A DNA stretch of 64,000 nt from Sulfurimonas autotrophica DSM 16294 (lineage in GTDB: Bacteria > Campylobacterota > Campylobacteria > Campylobacterales > Sulfurimonadaceae), in contig NC_014506.1 in the NCBI RefSeq assembly GCF_000147355.1, forward strand, positions 1,922,001 through 1,986,000, in the 5' to 3' direction. The position numbers were made by a program, and so were the translations under genes. The notes under the pieces are model-generated. The model was not told where the DNA came from. It did no database searches and was given only the letters and a program-made list of their open reading frames with translations. Positions 36,940 to 46,533 of this stretch are shown here, piece by piece (the stretch's first letter is position 1; each line of letters opens with the position of its first letter).

Positions 36940-38265
36940 ATGTTCAAAAAAGTTTTACCCCTCTCAAGTATTCTTTTCCTCAGATTTTTAGGACTTTTTA
37001 TCGTTTTACCGGTTCTTTCAGTATATGCACTCAGTCTCAAAGGGGCAACGCCTCTTTTAGTCGGTGTTATTGTTGGTGGTTATGCTCTGACACAGGCAGC
37101 ATTTCAAATACCATTTGGTTCAATGAGTGATAAAATAGGGAGAAAACCAACTCTCTTTATAGGGCTGATTATATTTATGATTGGTTCTATTATTGCAGGA
37201 TATGCAGATAATATATATACGCTCATGTTAGGGCGTTTTTTACAAGGAGCAGGTGCTATCGGTTCTGTTGTAGTCGCTATGATTGCCGATTTGGTTGAAG
37301 AAAAAACAAGAGCCCATGCAATGGCAATTATGGGTGGATTTATCGCAATGAGTTTTGCTGTTGCTATGGTTGCAGGACCTGTACTCGGCGGACTTTACGG
37401 TGTCGGAAATCTGTTTTACATAACAGCAGGCCTCTCTTTAATCGCTATCGTTTTACTTTTTACAAAAGTTCCAACTCCTCCAAAAATTGTACATATTTAC
37501 AATAAAAAAGCAAAAATCTCAGAAATTTTAAAAGATAAAAATCTTTTTAATATGATTATTGTTGATTCAATGCAAAAAGGTTTAATGACAATGGCATTTG
37601 TTCTTATTCCTGTATTTTTAACGCATACTGATTACAATTTTGATTGGCAAAAAACAGAACTATGGAAAGTTTATGTTCCTGCTATGATTATGGGTATATT
37701 AGCTATGGGACCTGCAGCAATCTTTGGCGAAAAATACAATAAACCAAAAACAGTTTTCTTAGTTGCCATAGTACTTTTTATACTCTCTTTTGCAATAATG
37801 GGTCTTACTAATTCAAGTTTAGTTTTTGTCTTTGGCGTAATCTTCTTCTTTGTGGCATTTAATATGATGGAACCGCTTGTGCAGTCAATGATAAGTAAGT
37901 TTGCAAAAGTACACCAAAAAGGAACGGCACTAGGTGTTGCAAATACATCTGCGTATCTTTCAACCTTTGTCGGAGCTATGATTGCAGGTATTATGATGGG
38001 ACATGCTGATAGAAGTACAATCGGTATCAGTATTGCTGTTGTCGCAGCATTATGGCTTGTTTGGATGTTAGTAAGATTTGAAAATCCAACAAAACATGCC
38101 TTCTTATTTATACCTTTAAATGAAGTAGATATGGATAAACTTAAAAATTTAGAACATGAACATATTGCAGAATGGTATATCAATGAAACGGAACAGGTAG
38201 CAGTTATAAAATATGCAAGTGAATCATTAGATGAAGATACTATTAAAGCACAAATAGTGAAATAG
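36940..38265 (+). CDS. MFS transporter, drug/metabolite exporter type
   Basis: A 441-residue protein with 12 membrane segments, motif A GSMSDKIGRKPTLFIG between helices 2 and 3, motif B/C RFLQGAGAIGSVVVAM and a cytoplasmic C-terminal tail of about 50 residues. The tail is longer than usual and contains a short acidic/basic region (LNEVDMDKLKNLEHEH). Substrate unknown. Confidence 0.88.
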   Translation: MFKKVLPLSSILFLRFLGLFIVLPVLSVYALSLKGATPLLVGVIVGGYALTQAAFQIPFGSMSDKIGRKPTLFIGLIIFMIGSIIAGYADNIYTLMLGRFLQGAGAIGSVVVAMIADLVEEKTRAHAMAIMGGFIAMSFAVAMVAGPVLGGLYGVGNLFYITAGLSLIAIVLLFTKVPTPPKIVHIYNKKAKISEILKDKNLFNMIIVDSMQKGLMTMAFVLIPVFLTHTDYNFDWQKTELWKVYVPAMIMGILAMGPAAIFGEKYNKPKTVFLVAIVLFILSFAIMGLTNSSLVFVFGVIFFFVAFNMMEPLVQSMISKFAKVHQKGTALGVANTSAYLSTFVGAMIAGIMMGHADRSTIGISIAVVAALWLVWMLVRFENPTKHAFLFIPLNEVDMDKLKNLEHEHIAEWYINETEQVAVIKYASESLDEDTIKAQIVK

Positions 38266-38267
38266 TA

Positions 38268-38281
38268 TTGATTTATATCAT
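38268..38281 (+). promoter_or_regulatory. FNR/NNR-type box with class II -10 upstream of the second nosL
   Basis: TTGAT-TTAT-ATCAT, one mismatch from the FNR consensus TTGATNNNNATCAA. The -10 hexamer TAGAAT is at 38304-38309; its centre is exactly 32 bp from the box centre, the spacing of a class II (-41.5) activated promoter. The nosL start is at 38331. Confidence 0.72.
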
Positions 38282-38330
38282 GAAGGAAATAAACATATTA
38301 AGATAGAATAAACGGAAAAAGGTTCTCTTT

Positions 38331-38780
38331 ATGAAATATTTTCTTTTGGTTTTTGGCTTGACTTTTAGCTTGTTAAATTTTACAGGATGTGATAAAAAAG
38401 GTGTTAATACACAACCGGCTGAAGTCCACTGGGACAGAGACATGTGTACTCGTTGTGCCATGGTTGTAAGTGATAGAGACAATACGACGCAAGTCATCAA
38501 TCCTGCAAACGGAAAAGTTTATATGTTTGACGATATAGGATGTGCGATACTTTGGTTTCATGATGAAGAAATTCCCTGGAAAGATAAAGCCGTCATCTGG
38601 ATAACAGATGCAAAAACGGGAAAATGGATAGATGCAAGAAAAGCATATTATGATACGGAAAATATAACTCCTATGGCTTATGGTTTTTCAGCACACAAAT
38701 TAAAAGAAGATATTACAAAAGGTCAAGAAATTATAGACTTTAATGAAGTTGTTAAACGTGTTAAGGAAATTGGTAGGTAG
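38331..38780 (+). CDS. nosL: NosL-family copper-binding lipoprotein (second nosL copy)
   Basis: A 149-residue lipoprotein: signal with lipobox-like NFTGC (Cys20), then the NosL Cu(I) site segment DMCTRCAMVVSDR and the C-terminal region FDDIGCAILWF, VIWITDAKTGKWIDARKAYY, MAYGFSAH. NosL delivers copper to NosZ. It is divergent from the other nos genes and converges with nosD2, which it overlaps by 20 bases. Has its own FNR-type promoter. Confidence 0.9.
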   Translation: MKYFLLVFGLTFSLLNFTGCDKKGVNTQPAEVHWDRDMCTRCAMVVSDRDNTTQVINPANGKVYMFDDIGCAILWFHDEEIPWKDKAVIWITDAKTGKWIDARKAYYDTENITPMAYGFSAHKLKEDITKGQEIIDFNEVVKRVKEIGR

Positions 38781-39969
38781 GTTTTTTGTCTTCCATGATG
38801 AGATTTGGTTCGATAAATGGAGCCAAATGCGATAAGAAGTTAAGCATACTCATAATAGGACTGGCATAAAAGAACTTCACTTTATGATTATAGTGCCAAA
38901 GTTGATCCGCATACTGATATACATCATAAGGAATATCGCCTATACCATCATTATTTTCATCAAAACCTGCATATCTGTCCCAATAATTATATTCTACTAC
39001 ATTGGAAGATTCAAAATTTTTACCGGCATCTTTAACGACATCATCTATATTTGAAAATATTTTATTATTTGTAATCGTATTATCTTTAATGGAAGCATGA
39101 AAATGCAAAGCTTCTCCATTATAAGAAATTTCATTACCTATGATGTAACGTTTCATGCCCTTTGCTTTTTCCTGCCCCTGAATATAAAGGGCTTTGGCAT
39201 TATAACTGACTCTATTATTTTTAAAAATAAAATTTGCAACGCTTCCTATCATGACACCAATACCTGCCGCACCATTAGAACTTAGTATCTCGTTGCCAAT
39301 TACTTGAGTATTTTGCGCTCCCATGAACATCATAGCAACTGAATTGTATTTGTAAATATTATTAATAAAACGATTGTTGTGGCTCAAAGAGAGATGTGTT
39401 GCAAATCTGTTGCCTTGAAATTGATTTTTCTTAAAAAGATTATGGTGAGAATAATTCAATGTAACATCCCTCACATTTTCAATGATATTAAACTCTATCA
39501 CATTATGGTTTGCATAGTAAAGTTTTAAAGCATTTGCCCGTAACGGTAAATCATTTTTTTTCGTCGTAATATAGTTATGAGAAATCATAGAATTATTTAC
39601 CCTATCCATATCTATGCCATAAAGAACTTCAGAAATATTGCAGTCACGTATCTCACAATTTTGTACCTGTTTCATGGATATAGCAGCATCAATACTCTGC
39701 ATATTCATGCCGCTGTTTTGAATGATAAGATGTTTAAGTATAACCTCAGAACTTCTAACAGAAATAACATTCTTCACGCCATCACCTTTGATAATAACAT
39801 GCTCGCCAATACCTATGATTGTAAGTGGTTTATCAATATGAATATTGCCCTTATAAAGAGCATTTTGAAGTTTTAAAGTTGCATAAGGAGGCGCTACATC
39901 TATCGCATCCTGGAGTGCATTAGCAAAAACAAGTGCAGAAGAGAATAGCACTAAAAAGAAAAATTTCAT
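38761..39969 (-). CDS. nosD: NosD-like periplasmic parallel beta-helix protein (second copy)
   Basis: A 402-residue exported protein: signal peptide (1-17), then right-handed beta-helix turns (repeated N-x-I/V-x-x-N patterns such as NHNVIEFNIIEN, NNRFINNIYKYNSVAMMF) and a C-terminal DRYAGFDENNDGIGDIPYDVYQYADQLWHYN typical of NosD. NosD helps load CuZ into NosZ together with NosFY. A close paralogue lies at 45287-46519, and this copy is the last gene of the nos operon, after a PAS gene. Confidence 0.9.
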   Translation of the reverse strand: MKFFFLVLFSSALVFANALQDAIDVAPPYATLKLQNALYKGNIHIDKPLTIIGIGEHVIIKGDGVKNVISVRSSEVILKHLIIQNSGMNMQSIDAAISMKQVQNCEIRDCNISEVLYGIDMDRVNNSMISHNYITTKKNDLPLRANALKLYYANHNVIEFNIIENVRDVTLNYSHHNLFKKNQFQGNRFATHLSLSHNNRFINNIYKYNSVAMMFMGAQNTQVIGNEILSSNGAAGIGVMIGSVANFIFKNNRVSYNAKALYIQGQEKAKGMKRYIIGNEISYNGEALHFHASIKDNTITNNKIFSNIDDVVKDAGKNFESSNVVEYNYWDRYAGFDENNDGIGDIPYDVYQYADQLWHYNHKVKFFYASPIMSMLNFLSHLAPFIEPNLIMEDKKPTYQFP

Positions 39970-39990
39970 ATTATCTGATTCCTAAAAATC

Positions 39991-40515
39991 TTAATAAAAT
40001 CTGTGAATTTCTTCCATTAAATTGGCAAAAGTGACATCATCACCTTTTTCTTTAAGATATGCGTTGAGATATTTTTCACTTGCATCCACACCATCGCTTT
40101 TTTCAACGGTTAAAAGCTCTTTATACAACTCTGTAATAATCTCAATAACATGCTTAGAAATTGTTTTTCTTGACGCATGATAACCGATAATCTCTCCGTT
40201 ATCTGTATTTTTACGAATTTCAAATTCTGTAAAAATCCAGTAGTATCTTCCATCTTTAGCCAGATTTTTTACAACAGCATTGATATTTTTACCCTGTTTG
40301 AGATTTTCCCATAAAAGTTTAAACACTACTTTTGGCATATCAGGATAGCGGACTATACTGTGAGGCTGTCCAATGAGTTCTTCTTCACTGTAACCTGATA
40401 CTTCACAAAAATAATCATTTACATAGGTAATTTTACCCTTGGCATCTGTCTCACTGACTATATATCGTTTTGGATCTAATATTATCTCTTCATCAATTGG
40501 TGTTGGCTTTGTCAT
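39991..40515 (-). CDS. PAS-domain protein (Aer-like sensor without output domain)
   Basis: A 174-residue cytoplasmic protein made of one PAS domain (residues 15-125: IVSETDAKGKITYVNDYFCEVSGYSEEELIGQPHSIVRYPDMP, and the GRYYWIFTEFEIR strand) and a helical C-terminus. PAS domains of this type bind FAD in Aer aerotaxis receptors. No methyl-accepting, kinase or DNA-binding domain follows. It overlaps nosL by one base and so is co-expressed with nos genes; it could sense redox or oxygen for the N2O pathway. Confidence 0.75.
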   Translation of the reverse strand: MTKPTPIDEEIILDPKRYIVSETDAKGKITYVNDYFCEVSGYSEEELIGQPHSIVRYPDMPKVVFKLLWENLKQGKNINAVVKNLAKDGRYYWIFTEFEIRKNTDNGEIIGYHASRKTISKHVIEIITELYKELLTVEKSDGVDASEKYLNAYLKEKGDDVTFANLMEEIHRFY

Positions 40516-40994
40516 TATATTGCTCCATTTAAAAGTTTTATTAATCCATAATTCACTTCTTTAAATCCTAATACCCTTGATCCATGATGTTTTTTTGAAA
40601 ACTCCGTCGCATCCTTATATGAGTTAAAAGGAACTAAATCATCTCCACCCGGTGAAGTAATATCACTTCCGTAAACATAAAAAGCACCTTTTGCATTTAT
40701 GGCTTTTAAAGTTTTAAAATCCGTTACATAAATTGTTTTAAAATCACTTTCACTTTTCAAATGAAACAGGCTATACCATCCGGCTGGATGAAAATAAAAC
40801 TCAAACATTCCTTTTGGTGAAGAAAAAAGCACCCTCTTCCCATCTGCAAGAATAATTTCAGATACCCAACTTGGATTCTTATATACCTTCAGATGTCTTA
40901 CCATTCCTGTAGAATTTCTATCAAAATTTATCTCATGTGAAAACACTAAACTCGAAAACACCAATAACGCGACAAATATCTTACCCATAGCCAA
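40515..40994 (-). CDS. nosL: NosL-domain exported protein
   Basis: A 159-residue protein with signal peptide (1-20) and a NosL-type domain: FSSPKGMFEFYFHPAGW, TIYVTDFKTLKAINAKGAFYVYGSDITSPGGDDLVPFNSYKDATEF. It lacks the CxxC-like N-terminal cysteines of the lipoprotein NosL at 38331, so the two may divide labour. Position after nosY matches nosL of the Wolinella nos cluster. Confidence 0.8.
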   Translation of the reverse strand: MAMGKIFVALLVFSSLVFSHEINFDRNSTGMVRHLKVYKNPSWVSEIILADGKRVLFSSPKGMFEFYFHPAGWYSLFHLKSESDFKTIYVTDFKTLKAINAKGAFYVYGSDITSPGGDDLVPFNSYKDATEFSKKHHGSRVLGFKEVNYGLIKLLNGAI

Positions 40995-40998
40995 TCCT

Positions 40999-41826
40999 TT
41001 ATACTAAATCTTTTTTCTCAAATATTTTATAACCTAAAAATGCAAACACTAATCCCAAAATAAGAGGATATCCAATAGAAACTAAAACAAATACTGACTG
41101 ACTCATAGAGTCTAATATATAAAATGCAACCGGTCCCATAACTGTAAGCTGCGGATCGAACAATGAAATAGCTGCAACACGAAATATTTCCATAGGGTTT
41201 ATTAGACTAATAAAAATGATTAAACCTGAACTCATACGTTCTTGCATCATAAGTGAAATAAGCGCTATATCAATAAATGCAAGTAAAAATATCCATATAA
41301 AAAATGATAATCCAAGTGCCACTTCAGAAGATTTCACAAATGAAGATATAAAAAATGCTATACCTAAAAAGGCACTACTCATTGCAAAAAGTAATCCTGT
41401 ATAGAGAAAAAAGATATTCCAAGGAATAGCAGCACCTTTAAATGCTCCGTAAATAATTGCTATAACCATAGCAAAAAATACCGGTAGAAAAACAGTTATA
41501 AATCTGCCAATTACTTTTCCCCAATAGTACTGTTTTAAAGATATCGGAAAAGAGAGCATATATTCTAGTACATTGCTGTCCCTGTCACCGGAGATGGAAC
41601 GTACAGTCGTAATCAGAATGAAAATCGGTAAAATGACTATAGTTATTTGAATATACATCAACAAAAGACGGCTTAAACCACTAAAACCCATCACTTGAGA
41701 CTCTGTAACACCGGCTATAAAAAAGAGCGCAATTAAACCGCCAAACACAAGAGAATAAACAACAAACCATTTTGCCCGCAGTGATTCTTTTAAATCAAGA
41801 TATGCTATTAAATATAGATTTTTCAT
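40999..41826 (-). CDS. nosY: NosY-type ABC transporter permease
   Basis: A 275-residue integral membrane protein with six helices and the ABC-2 motif SISGDRDSNVLEYMLSFPISLKQYYWGKVIGRF. With NosF and NosD it supplies sulfur or copper species for the CuZ centre. Zero-gap junction with nosF. Confidence 0.92.
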   Translation of the reverse strand: MKNLYLIAYLDLKESLRAKWFVVYSLVFGGLIALFFIAGVTESQVMGFSGLSRLLLMYIQITIVILPIFILITTVRSISGDRDSNVLEYMLSFPISLKQYYWGKVIGRFITVFLPVFFAMVIAIIYGAFKGAAIPWNIFFLYTGLLFAMSSAFLGIAFFISSFVKSSEVALGLSFFIWIFLLAFIDIALISLMMQERMSSGLIIFISLINPMEIFRVAAISLFDPQLTVMGPVAFYILDSMSQSVFVLVSIGYPLILGLVFAFLGYKIFEKKDLV

Positions 41827-42465
41827 TTAAAACCTCTCATCTGATACTATTTTTCCCAAATCCATATAAATCTGTCTATTTACCAAATCCCTAACTTCTT
41901 CTAGTCGGTGCGTTACAAACAGCAGTACTTTATCTTCTTCGTTTTGCTTAAGCAACCTGTAAAAATCATCTCTTGCTTTTGGATCAAGATTTGCAGTAGG
42001 CTCATCATAGATAATAATATCACTTTTTTTCGCTAAAGAGATGGCTATAAGAAGTTTTTGCTTCATTCCGCCACTCAACTTAAAAAATGATTTACTCAAG
42101 TTTGAAGTAATATCAAGTTTCATCTCATTTGCATAATACTTAATAAGCTCTCTATCTACTTTAGCACTGACCCCAATATATTCAATTAATTCAGCAATAC
42201 TCAAGCGAATTGGAGGCGGAAGCTGCGGCACAAAACTAATGTGATCTAAAACATCAAGACGATCTTTTATGGGATTTTGCCCATTAATGAGCACTTCACC
42301 CTCATTTGGATGGTAATATCCCATAATAGAACGGACAAGTGTAGTTTTTCCTGCACCGTTTGCTCCCATTAAAGCAATAGACTCATTTTTTTTGAATTCA
42401 CAGTTAATGCTGTCTAGCGATACATTTGAACCAAATTTCTTTGTTAAATTAGATATTTTTATCAT
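41827..42465 (-). CDS. nosF: NosF-type ABC transporter ATPase
   Basis: A 212-residue ATPase: Walker A GANGAGKTTLVRSIMG, Q-loop FVPQLPPP, signature LSGGMKQKLL, Walker B IIIYDEPTANLDP, H-loop THR. Shorter than Pseudomonas NosF (about 300). Partner of NosY and NosD. Confidence 0.92.
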   Translation of the reverse strand: MIKISNLTKKFGSNVSLDSINCEFKKNESIALMGANGAGKTTLVRSIMGYYHPNEGEVLINGQNPIKDRLDVLDHISFVPQLPPPIRLSIAELIEYIGVSAKVDRELIKYYANEMKLDITSNLSKSFFKLSGGMKQKLLIAISLAKKSDIIIYDEPTANLDPKARDDFYRLLKQNEEDKVLLFVTHRLEEVRDLVNRQIYMDLGKIVSDERF

Positions 42466-42467
42466 AA

Positions 42468-43373
42468 TTACACCAAACTTTTTAATCTAAAATCAAAATT
42501 AAGAGCATCTTCATGACAAACATCTATGCATCTTCCGCAAAGCGTACAATCTGCACCGGTAATATACTCATGGGTGATGCCCTCTTCTTCTCTTTGTTTG
42601 TCATATTTAGCTTTTGTAATCTCTAGAACCTGATTTTCAAAACAGACATCAGAACAGACCATACAGTGATCACAGTTATCATTCCACTCAATACGTAAAG
42701 CAGAAACTTTACCGATCATACCATAAGTAGCACCAATAGGACAGATATAAGTACACCATGCACGTCGAGCAAAGAAAACTTCAAAAGCAAATACAATGAG
42801 TACCCAAACTAGTGATAAACTCCATCCATATGCAATGGCGCGACTCAAAATTCCAACAACACTAAAAGTTTCAAAGACCAAATAACCGCTTGTAAAAGCT
42901 AAAATCAAAAAAATTGCCCAGAAAAAGTATTTTATACGATGATCAAATTTACGATCTTTAATAATCTTTTTTGCAACTAAAGTATTATGCCATTTTTCAC
43001 CTATCTCACTCAGTATTCCATAAGGGCATACCCAGGCACAGTAACTTCTACCTCCAACAAGCAGATAAAAGATAGTAATAGTACTTACACCAATAATAAT
43101 ATTAATATGTAGATGATGCTCTGCCATAAACATCTCTAATGTTGTAAAAGGATCAATAAGGTGAAATCCTAAAAATCTTGAACCGTTGAGCGTTCCTTCA
43201 AGTGTTTGAATATCAATAGCAAAAGAGAGAAAAAAGAGAAGATGCACAGAGATGACAACAATCCATCTTTTGGCTCTAATACTCAGTTTTTTCTTTCCAT
43301 CTTTTGTTGTACTGAAAAATGTTGATAAAAACGATGTTCTTTTTATGGTCTCTCTACTATTATACTTATCCAT
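42468..43373 (-). CDS. nosH: NosH/NapH-type polyferredoxin membrane protein
   Basis: A 301-residue protein with four membrane helices, two CxxxCP motifs in the loops (CAWVCPYG, CTYICPIG), and a C-terminal 2[4Fe-4S] domain (CDHCMVCSDVC, CTLCGRCIDVC). Like NapH it takes electrons from menaquinol, and with NosG and the two cytochromes passes them to NosZ. Confidence 0.92.
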   Translation of the reverse strand: MDKYNSRETIKRTSFLSTFFSTTKDGKKKLSIRAKRWIVVISVHLLFFLSFAIDIQTLEGTLNGSRFLGFHLIDPFTTLEMFMAEHHLHINIIIGVSTITIFYLLVGGRSYCAWVCPYGILSEIGEKWHNTLVAKKIIKDRKFDHRIKYFFWAIFLILAFTSGYLVFETFSVVGILSRAIAYGWSLSLVWVLIVFAFEVFFARRAWCTYICPIGATYGMIGKVSALRIEWNDNCDHCMVCSDVCFENQVLEITKAKYDKQREEEGITHEYITGADCTLCGRCIDVCHEDALNFDFRLKSLV

Positions 43374-43385
43374 TTTTCTACCCTG

Positions 43386-43892
43386 TTATTTAGAATTTTT
43401 AAGTGCCTCAGCGCGTGCTGGAAATTCCCCTATCTCTTTTGCCAATCTTTTCAAATCATCTTGAGACAAGTGAAGTAACAAACCTCGCATAATCATATTC
43501 TCTTTTCTACCGGATTTAAAATCATCCAGTTTTTTATAAAGTTCATCAGCACTTTGTCCAAAAAGTTTAGGACCCATGAGTTTTTTACCATACTGCATAC
43601 CGCTGCCATCAACACCATGGCAAGAAGAACATTTACTTTTATACTCATCACTTACTTTAAAGCTTCCAATATTTCCGGCTTTATCTCTAAGTGCCGTTAA
43701 TGCTTCATTCTCTTTTTCTCTATCACTTTTTGCTTTTGGCTCACTGTCTATTTTTGTCGTAGCGACTCTATTACCGATATCTTCAGTAATCCTACCAGCT
43801 TCTCCACCATTATAAGCACCTCCATTTGAGGCAACCCATGCCATTAAACCAATTGTTAGTAGTATAAAGAATCCTGCTATTATATTTCTCAT
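43386..43892 (-). CDS. nosC2: Membrane-anchored monoheme cytochrome c (NosC2)
   Basis: A 168-residue protein with an uncleaved-looking N-terminal helix (3-20) and one c-type heme motif CSSCHG; a Met in IMRG may be the sixth ligand. Electron carrier to NosZ. Adjacent to nosC1 with zero gap. Confidence 0.88.
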   Translation of the reverse strand: MRNIIAGFFILLTIGLMAWVASNGGAYNGGEAGRITEDIGNRVATTKIDSEPKAKSDREKENEALTALRDKAGNIGSFKVSDEYKSKCSSCHGVDGSGMQYGKKLMGPKLFGQSADELYKKLDDFKSGRKENMIMRGLLLHLSQDDLKRLAKEIGEFPARAEALKNSK

Positions 43893-44522
43893 CTATTTAT
43901 TCCTTATCTTTTGAATTTGAACATTAAAGTTATATATATCTTCTGCTATTGAGCGTATCTCTTTATCGCTCATATTATGAATCAAGTCATTCATGAATAC
44001 ATTTTTTTTCTTTCCACTTTTAAAAGCCATAATCTTATTATAGATATAATCAGCATCACGGCCAAGCAGTGAGGGCCCGAGGACACCATTGGCATAATCA
44101 TCATGACATGCAGAACATTTCAATCTAAATGTAGGGCTTAGCTGTTTTGCAAGTAAAGAAACCTGAACTCTTTCATAGGGACTTCTGATATGGGTATAGG
44201 CATCGAGCTTCGTTCGCGGTCGAACACGGACAGAAGCATCTTCATTTGCAGGTTGTGCATTTTGATCATACTCACTTTTTTCACCATAATCATAATAAAA
44301 AGAATTTTTATTCCCAGATTTGCCCTTATTGATTTCATCTGTATTTGATTTTACTTTTACAGCATACTCATTTTTATTTGCTACAACTTCAATTTTTGGA
44401 GTAGCTGCCGTAGCTGTGACACTATCTATCTGTTTCTTTTCATCAGACTCTTTTTTATCTCCGCAAGCAGAAAAACTAATGATTATTAAAAAAGTCGATG
44501 CTAATAATATACTCTTATTCAT
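43893..44522 (-). CDS. nosC1: Lipoprotein monoheme cytochrome c (NosC1)
   Basis: A 209-residue protein with lipobox FSAC (Cys20), a low-complexity charged linker, then a cytochrome c domain with CSACHD at about 144 and KKNVFMND as the likely Met ligand segment. Overlaps nosG by 4 bases. Confidence 0.88.
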   Translation of the reverse strand: MNKSILLASTFLIIISFSACGDKKESDEKKQIDSVTATAATPKIEVVANKNEYAVKVKSNTDEINKGKSGNKNSFYYDYGEKSEYDQNAQPANEDASVRVRPRTKLDAYTHIRSPYERVQVSLLAKQLSPTFRLKCSACHDDYANGVLGPSLLGRDADYIYNKIMAFKSGKKKNVFMNDLIHNMSDKEIRSIAEDIYNFNVQIQKIRNK

Positions 44523-45274
44523 GATATTCCTTGACTTTTATTTCCATAGTACTCTTCATAAGTCATTCTGGGTTTTACTACTATTGACGGTGTTGACGTC
44601 GGACAGACATCCTGACATGCACCGCATCCTATACATCCCTCATAAATCTCCGGACGTTTTCCACCTTTGGCATCAGGTACCATGGCAATTGCACTTAGGG
44701 GATTTGGTACTGGGCACATATCAGCACATAAATTGCATGCTTCTCCTTCTCGGCCCATAAACTTTTTAATAAGTTCTTCCTCTTCAGGTGTTTCATTTCT
44801 TACAGATTTTGTAAAGGCTATCATCTTATTATCATAACCTTCTGGAATTGGTGTACGACTAATACCTAAACAGGTATCCGGAAACTCTAAAACAGCAATT
44901 CCCATTCTGATATCTTCTGCTTTTTCTGTCTTATGATCGAGCGCCCCACTTGGACATGCCAAAACACACGGTACTGCATTACAAGCATAACACGCTCGTA
45001 TATTAGGGTCTATAAAAGGTGTTCCTTCTCCGGTCCCTTTATTAATATCGTTGAGTTTTATTGAATGATAGGGACAGACCTGCAAACACTGACCGCATTT
45101 AATGCAAAGAGCTAAAAAATCTTTTTCAGGAACTGCTCCCGGCGGTCGAAGTTTGTTTTCTTTCCCTTCAAGATAAGGACTAAAAACAATACCTCCCCCC
45201 ATCACAAGACCCAATAAACCTAATGTAGAATATTTAACAAAATCTCTTCTGTCTGTTTGTACTTTTTTTGCCAT
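44519..45274 (-). CDS. nosG: NosG/NapG-type periplasmic polyferredoxin
   Basis: A 251-residue protein with a Tat signal (DRRDFVKYSTLG at residues 8-19) and four 4Fe-4S motifs: CIKCGQCLQVCP, CYACNAVPCVLACP, CNLCADMCP and CIGCGACQDVCP. It links the membrane polyferredoxin NosH to periplasmic cytochromes. Confidence 0.93.
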   Translation of the reverse strand: MAKKVQTDRRDFVKYSTLGLLGLVMGGGIVFSPYLEGKENKLRPPGAVPEKDFLALCIKCGQCLQVCPYHSIKLNDINKGTGEGTPFIDPNIRACYACNAVPCVLACPSGALDHKTEKAEDIRMGIAVLEFPDTCLGISRTPIPEGYDNKMIAFTKSVRNETPEEEELIKKFMGREGEACNLCADMCPVPNPLSAIAMVPDAKGGKRPEIYEGCIGCGACQDVCPTSTPSIVVKPRMTYEEYYGNKSQGIS

Positions 45275-45286
45275 GATTATCCTTTA

Positions 45287-46519
45287 TTAAATTGCTTTTC
45301 GCATTTTTGGTTTTTTATCTTCCATTAAAAAGAGTGGTTTTGAAAATGGAGCAAGTTTTGCTAAAAAATTTAGTAGCGATATAACCGGTGAACCGTAGAA
45401 AAATTTCACATTATTGTTATAGATCCAAAGCTGATCGGCATATCTGTAGACTTTATGCGGTGTATCACCTATTCCGTCACCATTATTATCAAAACCCGTA
45501 TAATTATCCCAATAATTGCCTTCAATTTCATTCTCTTGCGTTCTATCCCGCTTACTGTCATTGACTATATCTTCAATATTTCCAATAATAACGTTATTTT
45601 TAATAATATTATTTATACTTAAAGAGTGAAAATGGATAGCTTCTGCGTTATACAGGATTTTGTTCCCTTCTATAATATTATGCGTATCTGGTTCAAAAGG
45701 TGATCTATCAATATAAAATCCCTGTGCACAGTAGATGACAGTATTGTTTTTCAGGGTAAAATTGGAAGCATCTTTAAGTCCTATACCCATTCCTGTCGCA
45801 CCTAAAGAACTTTTAACAATATTTCCTGTTGCTATAGAGTCTTGTGAATACATAAAAAATATACCTACTGAATTGTTTTCATATCTATTGTTTTTAATAA
45901 AATTTTTTCCTGCATACATAAAGTGCAGAGAATATCTGTTATCTTTTCCAAAATTATTTTTAATAGTATTACCATGAGAATACCAGACAACCATATCACG
46001 TGATTTTATTAAAGAGTTGCCCTTTATGATATTGTTGTTTGAGTACCACAAACGTAAACCGTCTCCACGCAAGCCTAAAGGAAGTTTTTTGGAAGTAATT
46101 TGATTATTGCTTATAATTGAATTGTTAACCATCTGTAAATCTATACCAAAAAGACAATTTTTAATAATGCAGTTACTAACTTCGCACTGTTTTATTTTTT
46201 TCATTTTACTCTTGGCCATAGAGATCGCACCATCAAGTTTCTCATGTCTGCTGCCACTGTTAATAATAGTCAAATTTTTCAGCGTCACATATGAACTCTG
46301 CACTTTTATGACGATACCTTTGTTTTGACCATCAATGATAACGCCTTTTGCCTGTCCTATAATAGAAAGTGGTTTATTGATATGGATGTTGCCTTTATAG
46401 ACTCCGGCAGGAAGTTTTAAAATTGAACCGGTAGGTGCACCGTCTATTGCATCTTGCAATACATTGGCACTCAAATGGCTAATAATAACAATAGCAACAA
46501 TCAATAAACCTTTTAACAT
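45287..46519 (-). CDS. nosD: NosD periplasmic copper-processing beta-helix protein (first copy)
   Basis: A 410-residue exported protein (signal 1-18) with the same beta-helix architecture as the copy at 38761 (NNSIISNNQIT, NNIIKGNSLIKS, HNIIEGNKILYNAEAIHFH) and the C-terminal DNYTGFDNNGDGIGDTPHKVYRYADQLW. It lies at the canonical position between nosB and nosG. Confidence 0.93.
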   Translation of the reverse strand: MLKGLLIVAIVIISHLSANVLQDAIDGAPTGSILKLPAGVYKGNIHINKPLSIIGQAKGVIIDGQNKGIVIKVQSSYVTLKNLTIINSGSRHEKLDGAISMAKSKMKKIKQCEVSNCIIKNCLFGIDLQMVNNSIISNNQITSKKLPLGLRGDGLRLWYSNNNIIKGNSLIKSRDMVVWYSHGNTIKNNFGKDNRYSLHFMYAGKNFIKNNRYENNSVGIFFMYSQDSIATGNIVKSSLGATGMGIGLKDASNFTLKNNTVIYCAQGFYIDRSPFEPDTHNIIEGNKILYNAEAIHFHSLSINNIIKNNVIIGNIEDIVNDSKRDRTQENEIEGNYWDNYTGFDNNGDGIGDTPHKVYRYADQLWIYNNNVKFFYGSPVISLLNFLAKLAPFSKPLFLMEDKKPKMRKAI

Positions 46520-46533
46520 TTGTACAACCTGAC

